From assembly GCF_003311645.1 (NCBI RefSeq), contig NZ_QEST01000131.1:1-64000 (forward strand): 64,000 nucleotides of DNA. Reading direction: 5' to 3'. The notes beneath the pieces are model-generated. The model searched no databases and was not told where the DNA came from. It saw nothing but the letters and a program-made list of their open reading frames with translations. This DNA comes from Streptomyces sp. PT12 (GTDB taxonomy: Bacteria > Actinomycetota > Actinomycetes > Streptomycetales > Streptomycetaceae). The position numbers were made by a program, and so were the translations under genes. Numbering within the stretch: the first letter of the stretch is position 1; the number at the start of each line of letters is the position of its first letter. This document shows, in pieces, positions 26,899-35,528 of this stretch.

Positions 26899-26912
26899 GG
26901 TAAGCGCTTCCC
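26899..26912. promoter_or_regulatory. LacI-type operator candidate
   Basis: GGTAAGCGCTTCCC is an inverted repeat around a central CG with one mismatched pair, the architecture of LacI/GalR-family operators. It lies 37 bp upstream of the ATG of the dehydrogenase gene (minus strand), between it and the dehydratase gene. No -35/-10 pair is obvious beside it. The cognate regulator is not identified; the only LacI protein in the window belongs to the rhamnose locus. Confidence 0.45.
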
Positions 26913-26978
26913 GCGTGGGTGTGGATGGGTGGGCTCTGAGGGGGGATCGAAGGGCTGGAACGGGGTGTGTTCCTGCGG

Positions 26979-28817
26979 TCAGCCCGCGTCGGGTTCGGGG
27001 ACGTCTCCCTCGCGGGAGAGGAAAGCGAAGTCGCAGCCGGTGTCGGCCTGGGTGATGTGCTCCTCGTACAGGGCGCCGTAGCCGCGGCCATAACGCCGGG
27101 GCGGGGGCTGCCAGGCGGCGCGGCGGCGTTCCAACTCCGTGTCGTCCACGTGGAGATGAAGCGTCCTGGCTGCGACGTCGAGGGTGATCAGGTCGCCGTC
27201 CTCGACGAGCGCGAGGGGGCCGCCGATGTGCGATTCGGGCGCGATGTGCAGCACGCACGTGCCATAGCTGGTGCCGCTCATGCGGGCGTCGGAGAGGCGG
27301 ACCATGTCGGTGACGCCCTGCTTGATGAGGTAGTCGGGGATGGGCAGCATGCCGTACTCGGGCATGCCGGGGCCGCCGAGCGGTCCCGAGCCGCGCAGCA
27401 CCAGGACGCTGTCGGCGGTGATGCCGAGGGCTGGTTCGTTGATGGTGGCCTGCATCGTCCGGTAGTCGTCGAAGACGACGGCGGGGCCCGTGTGGTGGTG
27501 GAGGTGGGGCTCGGCGGAGATGTGCTTGATGACCGCGCCGTCGGGGGCGAGGTTGCCGCGCAGCACGGCCAGGCCGCCCTGGTCGGCCACCGGGTTGCCC
27601 AACGCCCTGATCACCTGGTCGTCGTGGACCCCGGCGCCGTCGAGTTGTTCGCGCAGCGTGGCGTGGGCGACGGTGGGGCGCTGAAGGTGCAGCAGCCCGG
27701 CGTCGGCGAGGCGGGTCAGCAGCCCGGGCAGGCCGCCCGCGTAGTGGAAGTCCTCCATCAGGAACCGGCCGCCCGGCCTGATGTCCGCGAGGACCGGCAC
27801 ATCGCGCGCGACGCGGTCGAAGTCGTCGAGCGAGAGCGGGATCTGGGAGCGCCCGGCCATCGCGATCAGGTGGATGACGGCGTTGGTCGAGCCGCCGAGG
27901 GCGAGCACGGTGGCGATCGCGTCCTCGTACGCCTCCCGCGTGAGGAAGCGGGAGATCGGCAGGTCGGCGCGGACCAGCTCGACCGCGCGCATCCCGGCGG
28001 CGGCCGCCATGCGGCTGTGCCCGGAGTCCACGGCCGGGATGGCGGCGGCGCCCGGCATGGTCACGCCAAGCACCTCGGCGGCCGAGGCCATCGTGGAGGC
28101 GGTGCCCATGGTCATGCACGTCCCGGCCGACCGCGCGAGACCGCACTCCAGTTCGGCCAGCTCGCGGTCGCCGATGCGCCCGGCCCGCTTCTCGTCCCAG
28201 TATCTCCACATGTCCGTGCCCGAGCCCAGCGTCTCGCCGCGCCAGTGCCCGCGCAGCATCGGCCCCGCGGGAACGAACACCGCGGGAACGTCCACGCTGG
28301 CCGCGCCCATCAGCAGCGCGGGCGTCGTCTTGTCGCACCCGCCCATCAGCACCGCGCCGTCGACGGGGTAGGAGCGCAGCACCTCCTCGGTCTCCATCGC
28401 CAGGAGGTTGCGGTAGAGCATGGGCGTGGGCTTTTGAAACGTCTCCGACAGCGTCGCCACCGGGAACTCCAGCGGGAACCCGCCCGCCTGCCACACCCCC
28501 CGCTTGACCGCCTCGGCGCGCTCGCGCAGGTGCTGGTGGCAGGGGTTGATGTCCGACCAGGTGTTGAGGATCGCGATAACGGGCTTGCCCAGGTGCTCCT
28601 CCGGCAGGAACCCCAGCTGCCGCGTCCGCGCCCGATGGCTGAACGACCGCAGCCCCTCGGTCTCGAACCACTGAGCACTACGCAGCGCCCGTCCCCGCCC
28701 CCCGACCTCGACCCCGTCGGCGCGCGCGGCGTCGGCGCGCGGCTCCCCGGTCTTGGACCCCACGACCCGTCCGGGGACGGGCGGTCGCGGCGAAGCCACA
28801 GCGGCAGCGTCCCTCAT
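26979..28817 (-). CDS. IlvD/Edd family sugar-acid dehydratase
   Basis: A 612-residue Fe-S dehydratase. The first cluster Cys is in LMGGCDKTTPALLMGA near residue 158 and the second in GTCMTMGTASTMASAAE near 233; SGHSRMAAAAGMRAVELV and GGSTNAVIHLIAMAGR are further family blocks. The pattern is closer to aldonate dehydratases such as arabonate or xylonate dehydratase than to the isoleucine-pathway IlvD. Next to a DapA-type aldolase, it most likely turns a sugar acid into a 2-keto-3-deoxy acid. The ATG at 28817 has GGAGG and GGGAG just upstream and overlaps the aldolase stop by 4 bp (ATGA). The N-terminal 30 residues are poorly conserved and Pro/Arg/Ala-rich. Confidence 0.9.
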   Translation of the reverse strand: MRDAAAVASPRPPVPGRVVGSKTGEPRADAARADGVEVGGRGRALRSAQWFETEGLRSFSHRARTRQLGFLPEEHLGKPVIAILNTWSDINPCHQHLRERAEAVKRGVWQAGGFPLEFPVATLSETFQKPTPMLYRNLLAMETEEVLRSYPVDGAVLMGGCDKTTPALLMGAASVDVPAVFVPAGPMLRGHWRGETLGSGTDMWRYWDEKRAGRIGDRELAELECGLARSAGTCMTMGTASTMASAAEVLGVTMPGAAAIPAVDSGHSRMAAAAGMRAVELVRADLPISRFLTREAYEDAIATVLALGGSTNAVIHLIAMAGRSQIPLSLDDFDRVARDVPVLADIRPGGRFLMEDFHYAGGLPGLLTRLADAGLLHLQRPTVAHATLREQLDGAGVHDDQVIRALGNPVADQGGLAVLRGNLAPDGAVIKHISAEPHLHHHTGPAVVFDDYRTMQATINEPALGITADSVLVLRGSGPLGGPGMPEYGMLPIPDYLIKQGVTDMVRLSDARMSGTSYGTCVLHIAPESHIGGPLALVEDGDLITLDVAARTLHLHVDDTELERRRAAWQPPPRRYGRGYGALYEEHITQADTGCDFAFLSREGDVPEPDAG

Positions 28818-29719
28818 ATCTCCCACCTCCGGACGATCTCGGCGACCGCCGCGCGGCGCGCCTCGGGCAGGGCGCTGCTCGGAGGGCGGATCGCCCGCCC
28901 GCACAGGCCGAGGGCGGCCAGCGCCTCCTTGACGACGCTCACGTTGTCGGCCGACTGGTTCTCCGCGCGCAGCTCCTCGAAGACGCGGATGGACTCCCAC
29001 ACGCGCATCGCCGCCGGATAGTCCCCCGCGTGGAGCGCGTCCAGCATCCGCGCGGACACCCGGGGCGCCACATTGACCAGGCCCGAGGTGAAACCGGTGG
29101 CCCCGCACGCGAAGAACGGCGGCGCCGACAGCTCCGCGAGACCCGCCACCCACACCAGGCGCTCCAGACCCGCCCGACGCGCCACGGTCGCGAACCGCAC
29201 CGGATCGGGCACCGCGTATTTCACCCCGATCACATTCGGGCACAGTTCGCCCAGGCGCGCGATCGTCGCGCCATCGATCGCGGCACTCCGCACATACGGC
29301 ACCACGCCGAGCTCGGGAACGGCCTCCGCGATCGCCCGGTGGTACGCCACCCAGCCATCCAGCGACACATACGGGTGCACCGGCTGGTGGACCATCACCA
29401 TCCCCGCGCCGAGCTCTCGGGCCTGCCTCGCCTCGGCGACCGCCGTGGGCACGTCCAGGCCCACGCCCACGATCACCTCGGCCGCGCCCCCGGCCTCCGC
29501 TACGGTCAACTCCACCTCGGCACGCCGCTCTTCGGCGGTGAGGGAGTAGAACTCGCTGGTGTTGCCGTTGGGCGTGATCGCCCGCACGCCCCCGTCGACC
29601 AGGCGGCGGATCAGCGCCCTGAACGTGTCGTGCTCCAGCCGGTCCGCCTCGTCGAACGGGCTCACCGTGATGGCCACAACCCCGGCGAGCGCGGCACGGC
29701 GTTCGGCGAAGTCACTCAT
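28814..29719 (-). CDS. dihydrodipicolinate synthase family lyase/aldolase
   Basis: A 301-residue TIM-barrel class I aldolase. The Schiff-base Lys is in VIGVKYAVPDP near residue 167, and the N-terminal ITPNGNTSEFYSLTAEER carries the carboxylate-binding Gly-Asn-Thr loop (GNTSE in place of GTTGE). VVPYVRS replaces the usual YNxP around the catalytic Tyr. These traits fit keto-deoxy sugar acid aldolases/dehydratases (KDG, ketodeoxyglucarate) rather than lysine biosynthesis. The start overlaps the GntR stop and the stop overlaps the dehydratase start, each by 4 bp, so the three are tightly coupled. Confidence 0.9.
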   Translation of the reverse strand: MSDFAERRAALAGVVAITVSPFDEADRLEHDTFRALIRRLVDGGVRAITPNGNTSEFYSLTAEERRAEVELTVAEAGGAAEVIVGVGLDVPTAVAEARQARELGAGMVMVHQPVHPYVSLDGWVAYHRAIAEAVPELGVVPYVRSAAIDGATIARLGELCPNVIGVKYAVPDPVRFATVARRAGLERLVWVAGLAELSAPPFFACGATGFTSGLVNVAPRVSARMLDALHAGDYPAAMRVWESIRVFEELRAENQSADNVSVVKEALAALGLCGRAIRPPSSALPEARRAAVAEIVRRWEI

Positions 29720-30432
29720 GCCGCCTCCCCGTCCTCGCTCGGACCCTGCGCGTTCGGGAAGGCCTGTCGCACAAAGCCCTCGATGTGCTCGCGCAGCAGC
29801 GCCGCCGCCCCGTCCGCCTCGCCTTCCTCGGCGCGGGCCAGGATCGCGCGGTGCTCGGCCGCCTCCCGCTCCCACGTCGGCCTGGTCTGCCACGCCACCG
29901 ACGACACGAGCGCCGCCTGGTCGCGCAGGTCGTCAAGCATCCGGACCAGCAGCGGATTGCCACACGGCAGGTAGAGCGCGCGGTGGAAGTCCCGGTTGGC
30001 CAGGGAGCGTTCGGCGCTGTCCCCGGCGGTGGCCGCGCGTTCGAGCGCCTGGTGCGCGGCGGCCAGCCCGGCCTCGCCCGCGACGCTGCGGCGCACCGCC
30101 TCGGGCTCGAGCAGCAGCCGCACGTCGTAGACCGAACGCGCCATCGCCGCGTCCACGGTGCGCACCGCGGCGCCCTTGTACTCGCTCATCACCACCAGTC
30201 CACGCCCGGCCAGCGTCTTGAGCGCCTCCCGGACCGGGGTCTTGGACACCCCGAAGCGCGCCGCGAGCTCCGTCTCCACCAGGGCCGTCCCAGGGGCGAG
30301 TTGACCGGTGAGGATCGCATGGGTCAGGTGCTCAAGGACAAACTGCGTCCTGGACGGGATGGGCACCGGTACGGCGCCGGACAGGGGTGCATTCATGCGG
30401 GACAGGGCCTTACTAGGAGCTCTGATGGGCAT
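29716..30432 (-). CDS. GntR/FadR-family (FCD) transcriptional regulator
   Basis: A 238-residue regulator: winged helix at about 30-95 (VETELAARFGVSKTPVREALKTLAGRGL) and a helical FCD ligand domain with the metal-site pattern (Asp/His in RDFHRALYLP, then AEHRAI and REHIEGFV). FCD proteins commonly sense sugar acids, which fits the downstream dehydratase and aldolase. It is the first gene of the operon and sits behind a promoter with a large palindrome, so autorepression relieved by a sugar acid is likely. Start choice is uncertain: ATG 30432 or ATG 30396 (MNAPLSG); neither has a good Shine-Dalgarno. Confidence 0.9.
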   Translation of the reverse strand: MPIRAPSKALSRMNAPLSGAVPVPIPSRTQFVLEHLTHAILTGQLAPGTALVETELAARFGVSKTPVREALKTLAGRGLVVMSEYKGAAVRTVDAAMARSVYDVRLLLEPEAVRRSVAGEAGLAAAHQALERAATAGDSAERSLANRDFHRALYLPCGNPLLVRMLDDLRDQAALVSSVAWQTRPTWEREAAEHRAILARAEEGEADGAAALLREHIEGFVRQAFPNAQGPSEDGEAA

Positions 30433-30437
30433 CTCAT

Positions 30438-30469
30438 GTACGGCGTCTCGTATATGAGATATGGCGTAC
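30438..30469. promoter_or_regulatory. 32-bp interrupted palindrome, candidate operator of the GntR/FCD regulator
   Basis: The block begins GTACGGC and ends GGCGTAC. 22 of 32 positions obey dyad symmetry, with outer arms GTAC...GTAC and an inner CTCGTATATGAG core (10 of 12 symmetric). It lies just downstream of the predicted start point of the operon promoter and ends 6 bp before the ATG at 30432, a position suited to blocking elongation or initiation. Confidence 0.6.
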
Positions 30470-30486
30470 GAGCCGCAGTGGGGGTG

Positions 30487-30515
30487 AACGTAGAACGCGC
30501 CGGACCGCGAGTCAA
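30487..30515 (-). promoter_or_regulatory. sigma-70 type promoter of the sugar-acid operon
   Basis: On the minus strand TTGACT (30515-30510), a 17-bp spacer and TACGTT (30492-30487) precede the GntR gene. Transcription would begin near 30480 and run into the palindrome at 30438-30469. The rest of the 320-bp gap up to the NUDIX gene (about 30520-30754) shows no coding signal or other structure that I can support. Confidence 0.6.
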
Positions 30516-30754
30516 CAGTTCTGACAAAAGTGCTCTCACCCCGCCCGAGGATCGCCGAGGGAGCACCGCCGGTCCGTGCCGACCGGCCGAGAGAGCGGAT
30601 CGTCGGGCAGAGGCGCCGCCGCTCAGGGGAATGTCAGGGTCAGGGCCGTCTTGCCGCCGTCAACGACGGCCCCTGGCAGGCCCTTTGGGGATAGGCGTCC
30701 GGTCGGCGGGGCCACGACCGCACCAGATCGTTCCGCGGGCACACCGCGGGCCCG

Positions 30755-31159
30755 TCAACGCAGGCGGCCCTCGCCCGCCAGGGCGTCGAACACCGCGTGG
30801 TCCACGGGCGCCGTGCGGTGCCGGTCGGCCAGCGACAGCCAGGCAAGCTCCTCCACCTCGCCGCTGGCCACGGGCGTTCCCCGGTGCTCGGCCGTGTAGC
30901 AGGCCATCCGCACCAGCGTGCCCTCGGGGTGCCCGTCCGCGCGCGCCGTGAACGTCCCCAGGTGCGCCACCGTCGCCGGGTCGATGGCCACCGCCAGCTC
31001 CTCGCGCACCTCCCGCACGAGCGCCGCCACGTCGTCCTCGCCCGCCTCGCGCTTGCCGCCGGGGATGTAGAACAGCGTCCGCCCCCGGGAGCGCGCCCCC
31101 AGGATCCGGTGCCGCTCGTCCAGGTGCACCCACGCCACGGTCTCGATCAGCCGCGCCAC
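30755..31159 (-). CDS. NUDIX hydrolase
   Basis: A 134-residue pyrophosphohydrolase. The Nudix box reads GGKREAGEDD then VAALVREVREELAV, matching GX5EX7REUXEEXGU except that Ala stands in place of the last Gly. Substrates of such proteins are nucleoside diphosphate derivatives; a MutT-like or general role is possible. The GTG at 31159 (VARLIETVAWV) has GGAGGA seven bases upstream, which decides the start over the longer frame. It stands alone on the minus strand. Confidence 0.9.
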   Translation of the reverse strand: MARLIETVAWVHLDERHRILGARSRGRTLFYIPGGKREAGEDDVAALVREVREELAVAIDPATVAHLGTFTARADGHPEGTLVRMACYTAEHRGTPVASGEVEELAWLSLADRHRTAPVDHAVFDALAGEGRLR

Positions 31160-31217
31160 GGCCGTTCCTCCTCCCCGCGCCCCCATCCTGCGAGGGCGCC
31201 GCCGGAGGATCATCCCA

Positions 31218-31874
31218 TCAGGGCGCGGCGGGCGGCCGGTGGGCCGTGCCCAGCACATGGAACGAGAACGGCGTCCGCACCCCGGGGACGGAGGGGAAGA
31301 GGAAACGGACCGGCTCGGGCACCGCGAACCCCGTGCGCTCCACCGCCGACAGCGTGTCCCTGCCCGTGTGGCAGCCGCCCGCGAGCCGCGGCCAGACCGT
31401 CGCGTCCAGCAGCCGCTGCACCCCGCGCAGCCCCGCCGAAGGGGCCCGCACGTGCTCCAGGTACCGCAGCTGACCGCCCGGCCTGAGCACGCGGTACGCC
31501 TCGTTGAGCGCTGCCTCCTGGTCGGCGACCGAGCACAGCACCAGGCAGGCCACCGCCGCGTCGAGCGACGCGTCGTCCACGGGCAGCCGCCCGGCCAGCG
31601 CGTCCACCACCTCCACCCGCACCGGCGCCGATGCCGCCCGCTCCCGCGCCAGGCGCCGCAGCCTCGGCTCGGGCTCGATCGCCACCACGCGGGTGACCTC
31701 GGGCGGGTAGTGCGGGAAGTTCCGGCCCTCGCCCGCGCCGATCTCGACCACGTCGCCCGCGAGGCCCGCGAGCAGCGCGGCCCGCCGCTGGGCCATCCCG
31801 CGCCGGTCGAGCGCCGGGGCGGCCCGCGCGTACACGCGGGCGAAGAACGGGTGGTCCACCCGGCCGCCTGACAT
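31218..31874 (-). CDS. class I SAM-dependent methyltransferase
   Basis: A 218-residue small-molecule methyltransferase. SAM motif I is DVVEIGAGEGRNFPHYP near residue 42, the acidic end of strand 2 is VVAIEPEPRLRRLA, and motif IV is LDAAVACLVLCSVAD followed by YRVLRPGGQLRYLEHVRAP. It resembles the UbiE/type 11 group. The substrate is not predictable. It is 13 bp downstream of the PPOX gene on the same strand, so an operon with it and the DUF2332 gene is likely. Confidence 0.9.
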   Translation of the reverse strand: MSGGRVDHPFFARVYARAAPALDRRGMAQRRAALLAGLAGDVVEIGAGEGRNFPHYPPEVTRVVAIEPEPRLRRLARERAASAPVRVEVVDALAGRLPVDDASLDAAVACLVLCSVADQEAALNEAYRVLRPGGQLRYLEHVRAPSAGLRGVQRLLDATVWPRLAGGCHTGRDTLSAVERTGFAVPEPVRFLFPSVPGVRTPFSFHVLGTAHRPPAAP

Positions 31875-31887
31875 CAGCGCCGCCCCT

Positions 31888-32316
31888 TCACTCGGCCACG
31901 GCGGACTGCCCGACGACGCTCTCGGGCGTGACCCGCGCCAGCAGCTCGCCCGGCACGCCGTTGCGCGCCCCGAACTCCTCGGCGCGGTCCGCGCCCATGT
32001 ACCGGCCGCCGATGCGCGTCGACCACGCGCGCAGCTCCTCGATGTCCTCGCTCAGCGCCACCCGGCCCCGCACCACGACGAACGCGTACGGCGCCCGTTC
32101 GTCGTCCACGCTGATCGCCACCCTGGCGTCCCGCGCGAGGTTGCGGCCCTTGACCGTGTCCGCCCCCGTGGTGAACACGAGCGCGTCGCCGTCGAGCACG
32201 AACCACACAGGCGCCACATGCGGCGAGCCGTCGGCCCGCACGGTCGCCAGCTTCCCCGTCCTGGTGCCCTCGGCCAGGAACTCCCGGCACTCCGCCGGGC
32301 TCATCGTGTGTGCCAT
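31888..32316 (-). CDS. PPOX-class F420-dependent oxidoreductase
   Basis: A 142-residue split-barrel flavin/F420-binding protein: LATVRADGSPHVAPVWFVLD near the N-terminus, KGRNLARDARVAISVDDERAP in the middle and IGGRYMGADRAEEFGARN near the end, which is the actinobacterial TIGR03618-type pattern. It probably reduces or oxidises small substrates using F420. The ATG at 32316 is taken because the family begins MAHTMSPAE; longer in-frame sequence is antisense noise from the DUF2332 gene. Confidence 0.87.
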   Translation of the reverse strand: MAHTMSPAECREFLAEGTRTGKLATVRADGSPHVAPVWFVLDGDALVFTTGADTVKGRNLARDARVAISVDDERAPYAFVVVRGRVALSEDIEELRAWSTRIGGRYMGADRAEEFGARNGVPGELLARVTPESVVGQSAVAE

Positions 32317-32330
32317 GCGCCCATCGTCGG

Positions 32331-33428
32331 TCACACGACCGCCGTGGGCCAGCGGGCCGGTACCCCGTGCGGGTGCGCGAGCGCCAGCGGCCGCTCCGGG
32401 CCCTTGTCCGAGCGCACCGAGAGCCAGAAGCCGCGCGTGCCGCGGACCTCGCCCGGCTCGAACCTGATCACCGCGAACCCCGCCTCCGGCCCCGAGGCCG
32501 CCGCGAGCCGGTCCAGCTCGCGCTCCACCGCGGCCCACTCCTCGGCGGGCACATACTGGCGCATCACCGAGTGCCACACCACCGTCAGCGTGCCGGGCTC
32601 GAGATCGACCGCCGAAAGGAACTCCGCCGCCCCCGCGCTCTCCACCGTGGCATAGACCTTGGCCGCGATGCTCAGCGCGCCGTCCAGGCGCGCGAAGCGG
32701 TCCCGCTGATCGGGCCACACATAGGCCCGCAGCGCCAGCGAGCCGTCCGCCGACAGCGGGTCGATCGGCGTCAGGTCGCAGCCGCGCCGCTCCACGATCC
32801 GCAGCGCCTGGTGCCGCTGGGCGCCCATCCGCAGCCAGTCGGGCACCTCACCCTCCCACGCGTCGGCGAGCCGCACGGCCGAGTCGGCCGGGCCCCACGC
32901 GAAGTCACCCGCGCTGTAACGGAATTGCTCGGCCCTGAGGTTCAGCCCCGCGCTCGACCCCAGCTCGAACAGCCTGACCGGCAGCTGCGCCGACGGCACC
33001 GCGTACAGCAGCCCGGCGAGCAGCAGATTGGCGCGGCCCACCTCGTTCGTCTGCGGGGGCCGCCGCAGCCAGCCCTCGATCCACTCGCCCTCGGCCGCGA
33101 CCACCTCGCGGAACGCGGGCCACGCCGCGTCGGGCCGCTCGGCGCTGAAGACGCCTCCCGCGCTGGGGTAGTGCTCCGCGAGCCGGGGCGCGCGCCCGGT
33201 GAGCACCAGCGCGTGCACCGCCCCCGCGAGCCGGAGCGGCAACGCCTGGTCCCGCGCCGCCTCCTCGCGCCCCGCGACGATGTGCCCCGCGAGCACCGCC
33301 GCGCAGGGACCGCCCTCCCTGATGTCGTCCGCCGCGCGCTCCAGCAGCGCCGCGTAGAGCGGCGAGCCGAGCCGGGCGCACGCCTCCGCCTGCTGGGCGA
33401 AGATCCGGGCGACAGGTTCACGGGGCAT
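32331..33428 (-). CDS. DUF2332 domain-containing protein
   Basis: A 365-residue protein of the DUF2332 family, function unknown. Typical blocks are FAQQAEACARLGSPLYAALL, then LPVRLFELGSSAGLNLRAEQ (a methyltransferase-like Gly-rich loop), DLTPIDPLSADGSLAL, YVWPDQRDRFARLDGAL and TVVWHSVMRQYVP. The Gly-rich ELGSSAGLNL loop suggests a SAM-like fold, but the activity is unproven. The ATG at 33428 has GGAGGAG seven bases before it. It is divergent from the ThuA gene and probably leads a unit with the PPOX and methyltransferase genes. Confidence 0.88.
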   Translation of the reverse strand: MPREPVARIFAQQAEACARLGSPLYAALLERAADDIREGGPCAAVLAGHIVAGREEAARDQALPLRLAGAVHALVLTGRAPRLAEHYPSAGGVFSAERPDAAWPAFREVVAAEGEWIEGWLRRPPQTNEVGRANLLLAGLLYAVPSAQLPVRLFELGSSAGLNLRAEQFRYSAGDFAWGPADSAVRLADAWEGEVPDWLRMGAQRHQALRIVERRGCDLTPIDPLSADGSLALRAYVWPDQRDRFARLDGALSIAAKVYATVESAGAAEFLSAVDLEPGTLTVVWHSVMRQYVPAEEWAAVERELDRLAAASGPEAGFAVIRFEPGEVRGTRGFWLSVRSDKGPERPLALAHPHGVPARWPTAVV

Positions 33429-33630
33429 GTGTACTCCTCCCAGGGGATGGTCAAGATCATGGGGCCCCACGGGTGTCCAGTGGAAGACCTGCCGGGTGAA
33501 TATGCCGTCGGATATTCCTTCGCCTGTGCCTTCCCGCCCCATCAGGCGCCCGGAATGGCGGCGATCATGGCGGTATCGCCACCGGGCCGCGCCGGGCGGG
33601 CCGCGGCGGCCGCGCCTACCATGGGACGCC

Positions 33631-34305
33631 ATGAGCGACCCCCGGATCCTGGTCTACTCCCGCACCACCGGCTACCGGCACGCCTCGATCCCCGCGGGCG
33701 TCGAGGCGTTCAGGCGGCTCGGCGCCGAGCACGGCCTCGACGTGACGGCCACGGAGGACCCCGACGAGCTGACCCGTGGGCTGCCGGGCAGCCGGGCCGT
33801 GGTCTTCCTTTCCACCAGCGGAGACGTCCTGACCGACGAGGGCAGGGCGGCGCTGCGCGGCTTCGTCGCCGACGGCGGCGGCTTCGTCGGCGTCCACGCG
33901 GCCTCGACCACCGAGTACGGCTGGCCGTGGTTCGGCGAAACGCTCGTGGGCACCGTGTTCGACGGCCACCCCGACCTCCAGCCCGGCGTGGTGTCGGTCG
34001 AGGACCGCGACCACCCGGCGACCGCGCACCTCGGCGAGCGCTGGGAGTTCACCGACGAGTGGTACAACTTCGCGACCAACCCCCGCGAGCGCGTGCGGGT
34101 GTTGGCCGCCGCCGACGAAAGCACCTACACCGGGGGGCGGATGGGCGCCGACCACCCGCTCGTCTGGTGCCACGAACGCGCGGGCGGCCGCTCGTTCTAC
34201 ACCGCGCTCGGCCACTCCGATGAGTGCTTCTCCGACCCCGACTTCACCCGCCACCTCCTCGGCGGCCTGCGCTGGGCCGCCTGCCTGCCCGCGGACGGCG
34301 CCTGA
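33631..34305 (+). CDS. ThuA domain-containing protein (glutamine-amidotransferase-like fold)
   Basis: A 224-residue ThuA family protein: ILVYSRTTGYRHASIPAGVEA at the start, VVFLSTSGDVLTDEGRAALRGFV, GGGFVGVHAASTTEYGWPWF, then the DEWYNF and GGRSFYTALGHSDECF blocks. ThuA proteins are linked to disaccharide (trehalose, sucrose) use in rhizobia and have a class I amidotransferase-like fold without the full triad. The role in this organism is unknown. The ATG at 33631 has only a weak GGGA upstream. Confidence 0.88.
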   Translation: MSDPRILVYSRTTGYRHASIPAGVEAFRRLGAEHGLDVTATEDPDELTRGLPGSRAVVFLSTSGDVLTDEGRAALRGFVADGGGFVGVHAASTTEYGWPWFGETLVGTVFDGHPDLQPGVVSVEDRDHPATAHLGERWEFTDEWYNFATNPRERVRVLAAADESTYTGGRMGADHPLVWCHERAGGRSFYTALGHSDECFSDPDFTRHLLGGLRWAACLPADGA

Positions 34306-34314
34306 CCGTTCCCG

Positions 34315-35357
34315 CTACGCGCCGCGGGGCGTCTGGCGCAGGGCCGCGGCGAGGGGGAGCGGGTCGTCGTCCGACGCCACGTCGAGCACCGTGTCGGCCA
34401 GCTTGATCACATGCTCGTCGCCGTGCTCGGCCGCCCGCGCGAACACCTCGTCCGGCGTGATCCCCGCCGCGCGCTCCGGCGCGTGCGCCCCGTCGGGCGG
34501 GCCATAGGCCGCCACCACCCCCGCGCTCGCCGTCCACGCCGCCGCCAGGCTCGCGGGCCATAGCGCGGGCGGCAGCGCGGGCAGGGTTCGGCGCACCGCG
34601 TTGGGCGCCGTCACCGCGTGCACCAGCATCACCGGCGAGCCGTGCGCATGGGTGGCGTAGTAGCGGGCCGCGCCCACCACCAGGTCGCGCAGCCGCTTGT
34701 GCGCCGCCGCCGCGTCCCCCGCCGCGTCCCCCGCCGCGTCCCCCGCCGCCCACGAGGGAACGTCCCGCACCCGCGCGAGGCGGTGGGTGATGCCGCCCGA
34801 CTGGTCGGCCACGCGCGGCACCGACCGCAGGGCCTCCTCCGCGCCCACAGGGGAAGGCGCCGCCGCGCCGCCCACCGCGAGCGCCTGGTGGGGCGCGCCG
34901 CCCAGTAGCCGAGCGCGTGCGCCAACTCGGCCAGCCGCGGCTCGTTGCGCCCCTCCGCGAGAAGCGTCCGCACCGCGTGCCCGACCCGGATCACCGGGTG
35001 CGTCGCGCTCGCCGTGATGCCGGGCAGCAGCCGGGGCCACCACACGGCGAGCACATCGCGCCAGGGCGCCTCGGCGAGCCGCTCGGCGAAGTACACCGGC
35101 CAGTCGGCGAGATGACGCGGATCGCCCAGCGCCTCGCGCCAATTCCGCTCGGTGATCCGGCCGCAGGAGGTGGGATGGTCCTCGAGCCGGGCCCGATAGG
35201 CGTCCAACCAGCGGTGCACCCTTGCACCTTCGCCATGGCGGATCAGCGCCTCCACGGCCATCAGCGCGTGATTGCTCAGCCACCCTTCGAACTCGGGTCC
35301 CGTGGCGTGCGGCCTGAGCAGTGCCTCGTCGAGCGTGCCCGCGGCGTCCTTCTCCAT
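34315..35357 (-). pseudogene. questin oxidase (DUF4243) family gene, frameshifted
   Basis: The N-terminal part from the ATG at 35357 reads EALLRPHATGPEFEGWLSNH, then WWPRLLPGITASATHPVIRV and LAELAHALGYWAAR, a clear questin-oxidase-like (DUF4243) sequence. At about 34895-34905 good coding switches to another frame (PSPVGAEEALRSVPRVADQS, then KLADTVLDVASDDDPLPLAAAL), which ends at 34315. Neither frame alone gives a full protein. Relatives are Baeyer-Villiger-type enzymes, but here the function is a guess. A 12-bp tandem repeat lies inside the second half. It may be a pseudogene or a one-base sequencing error; the rest is in good order. Confidence 0.7.
34710..34749. repeat. 12-bp tandem repeat (GCCGCGTCCCCC), about 3.3 copies
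   Basis: Three consecutive exact copies of GCCGCGTCCCCC plus a partial copy encode repeated Gly-Asp-Ala-Ala within the questin-oxidase-like gene on the minus strand. It is in frame (12 bp), so length changes would not break the gene. Confidence 0.75.
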
Positions 35358-35528
35358 GCCGACGACGCTACGGGCGCCGCTCCGGCCCCCGTAACCGACG
35401 GGAGGCCCAGCGCGTTCACGACGTTGAACCTACGGCCGCGGGCCCCCGGACGCTGCCGATGGACGGGGGCGGAAGGGCAGGGGCTAGGGTCGGGGGCGGA
35501 GAGGCGGACCGCGAAGGGAGCGTGCCGG

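Noticed and set aside
25648-28671. 1007-residue minus-strand frame covering the dehydrogenase and dehydratase region
   Set aside because: Only its last 404 residues (from 26862) are a real dehydrogenase. The upstream part is an off-frame shadow of the dehydratase.
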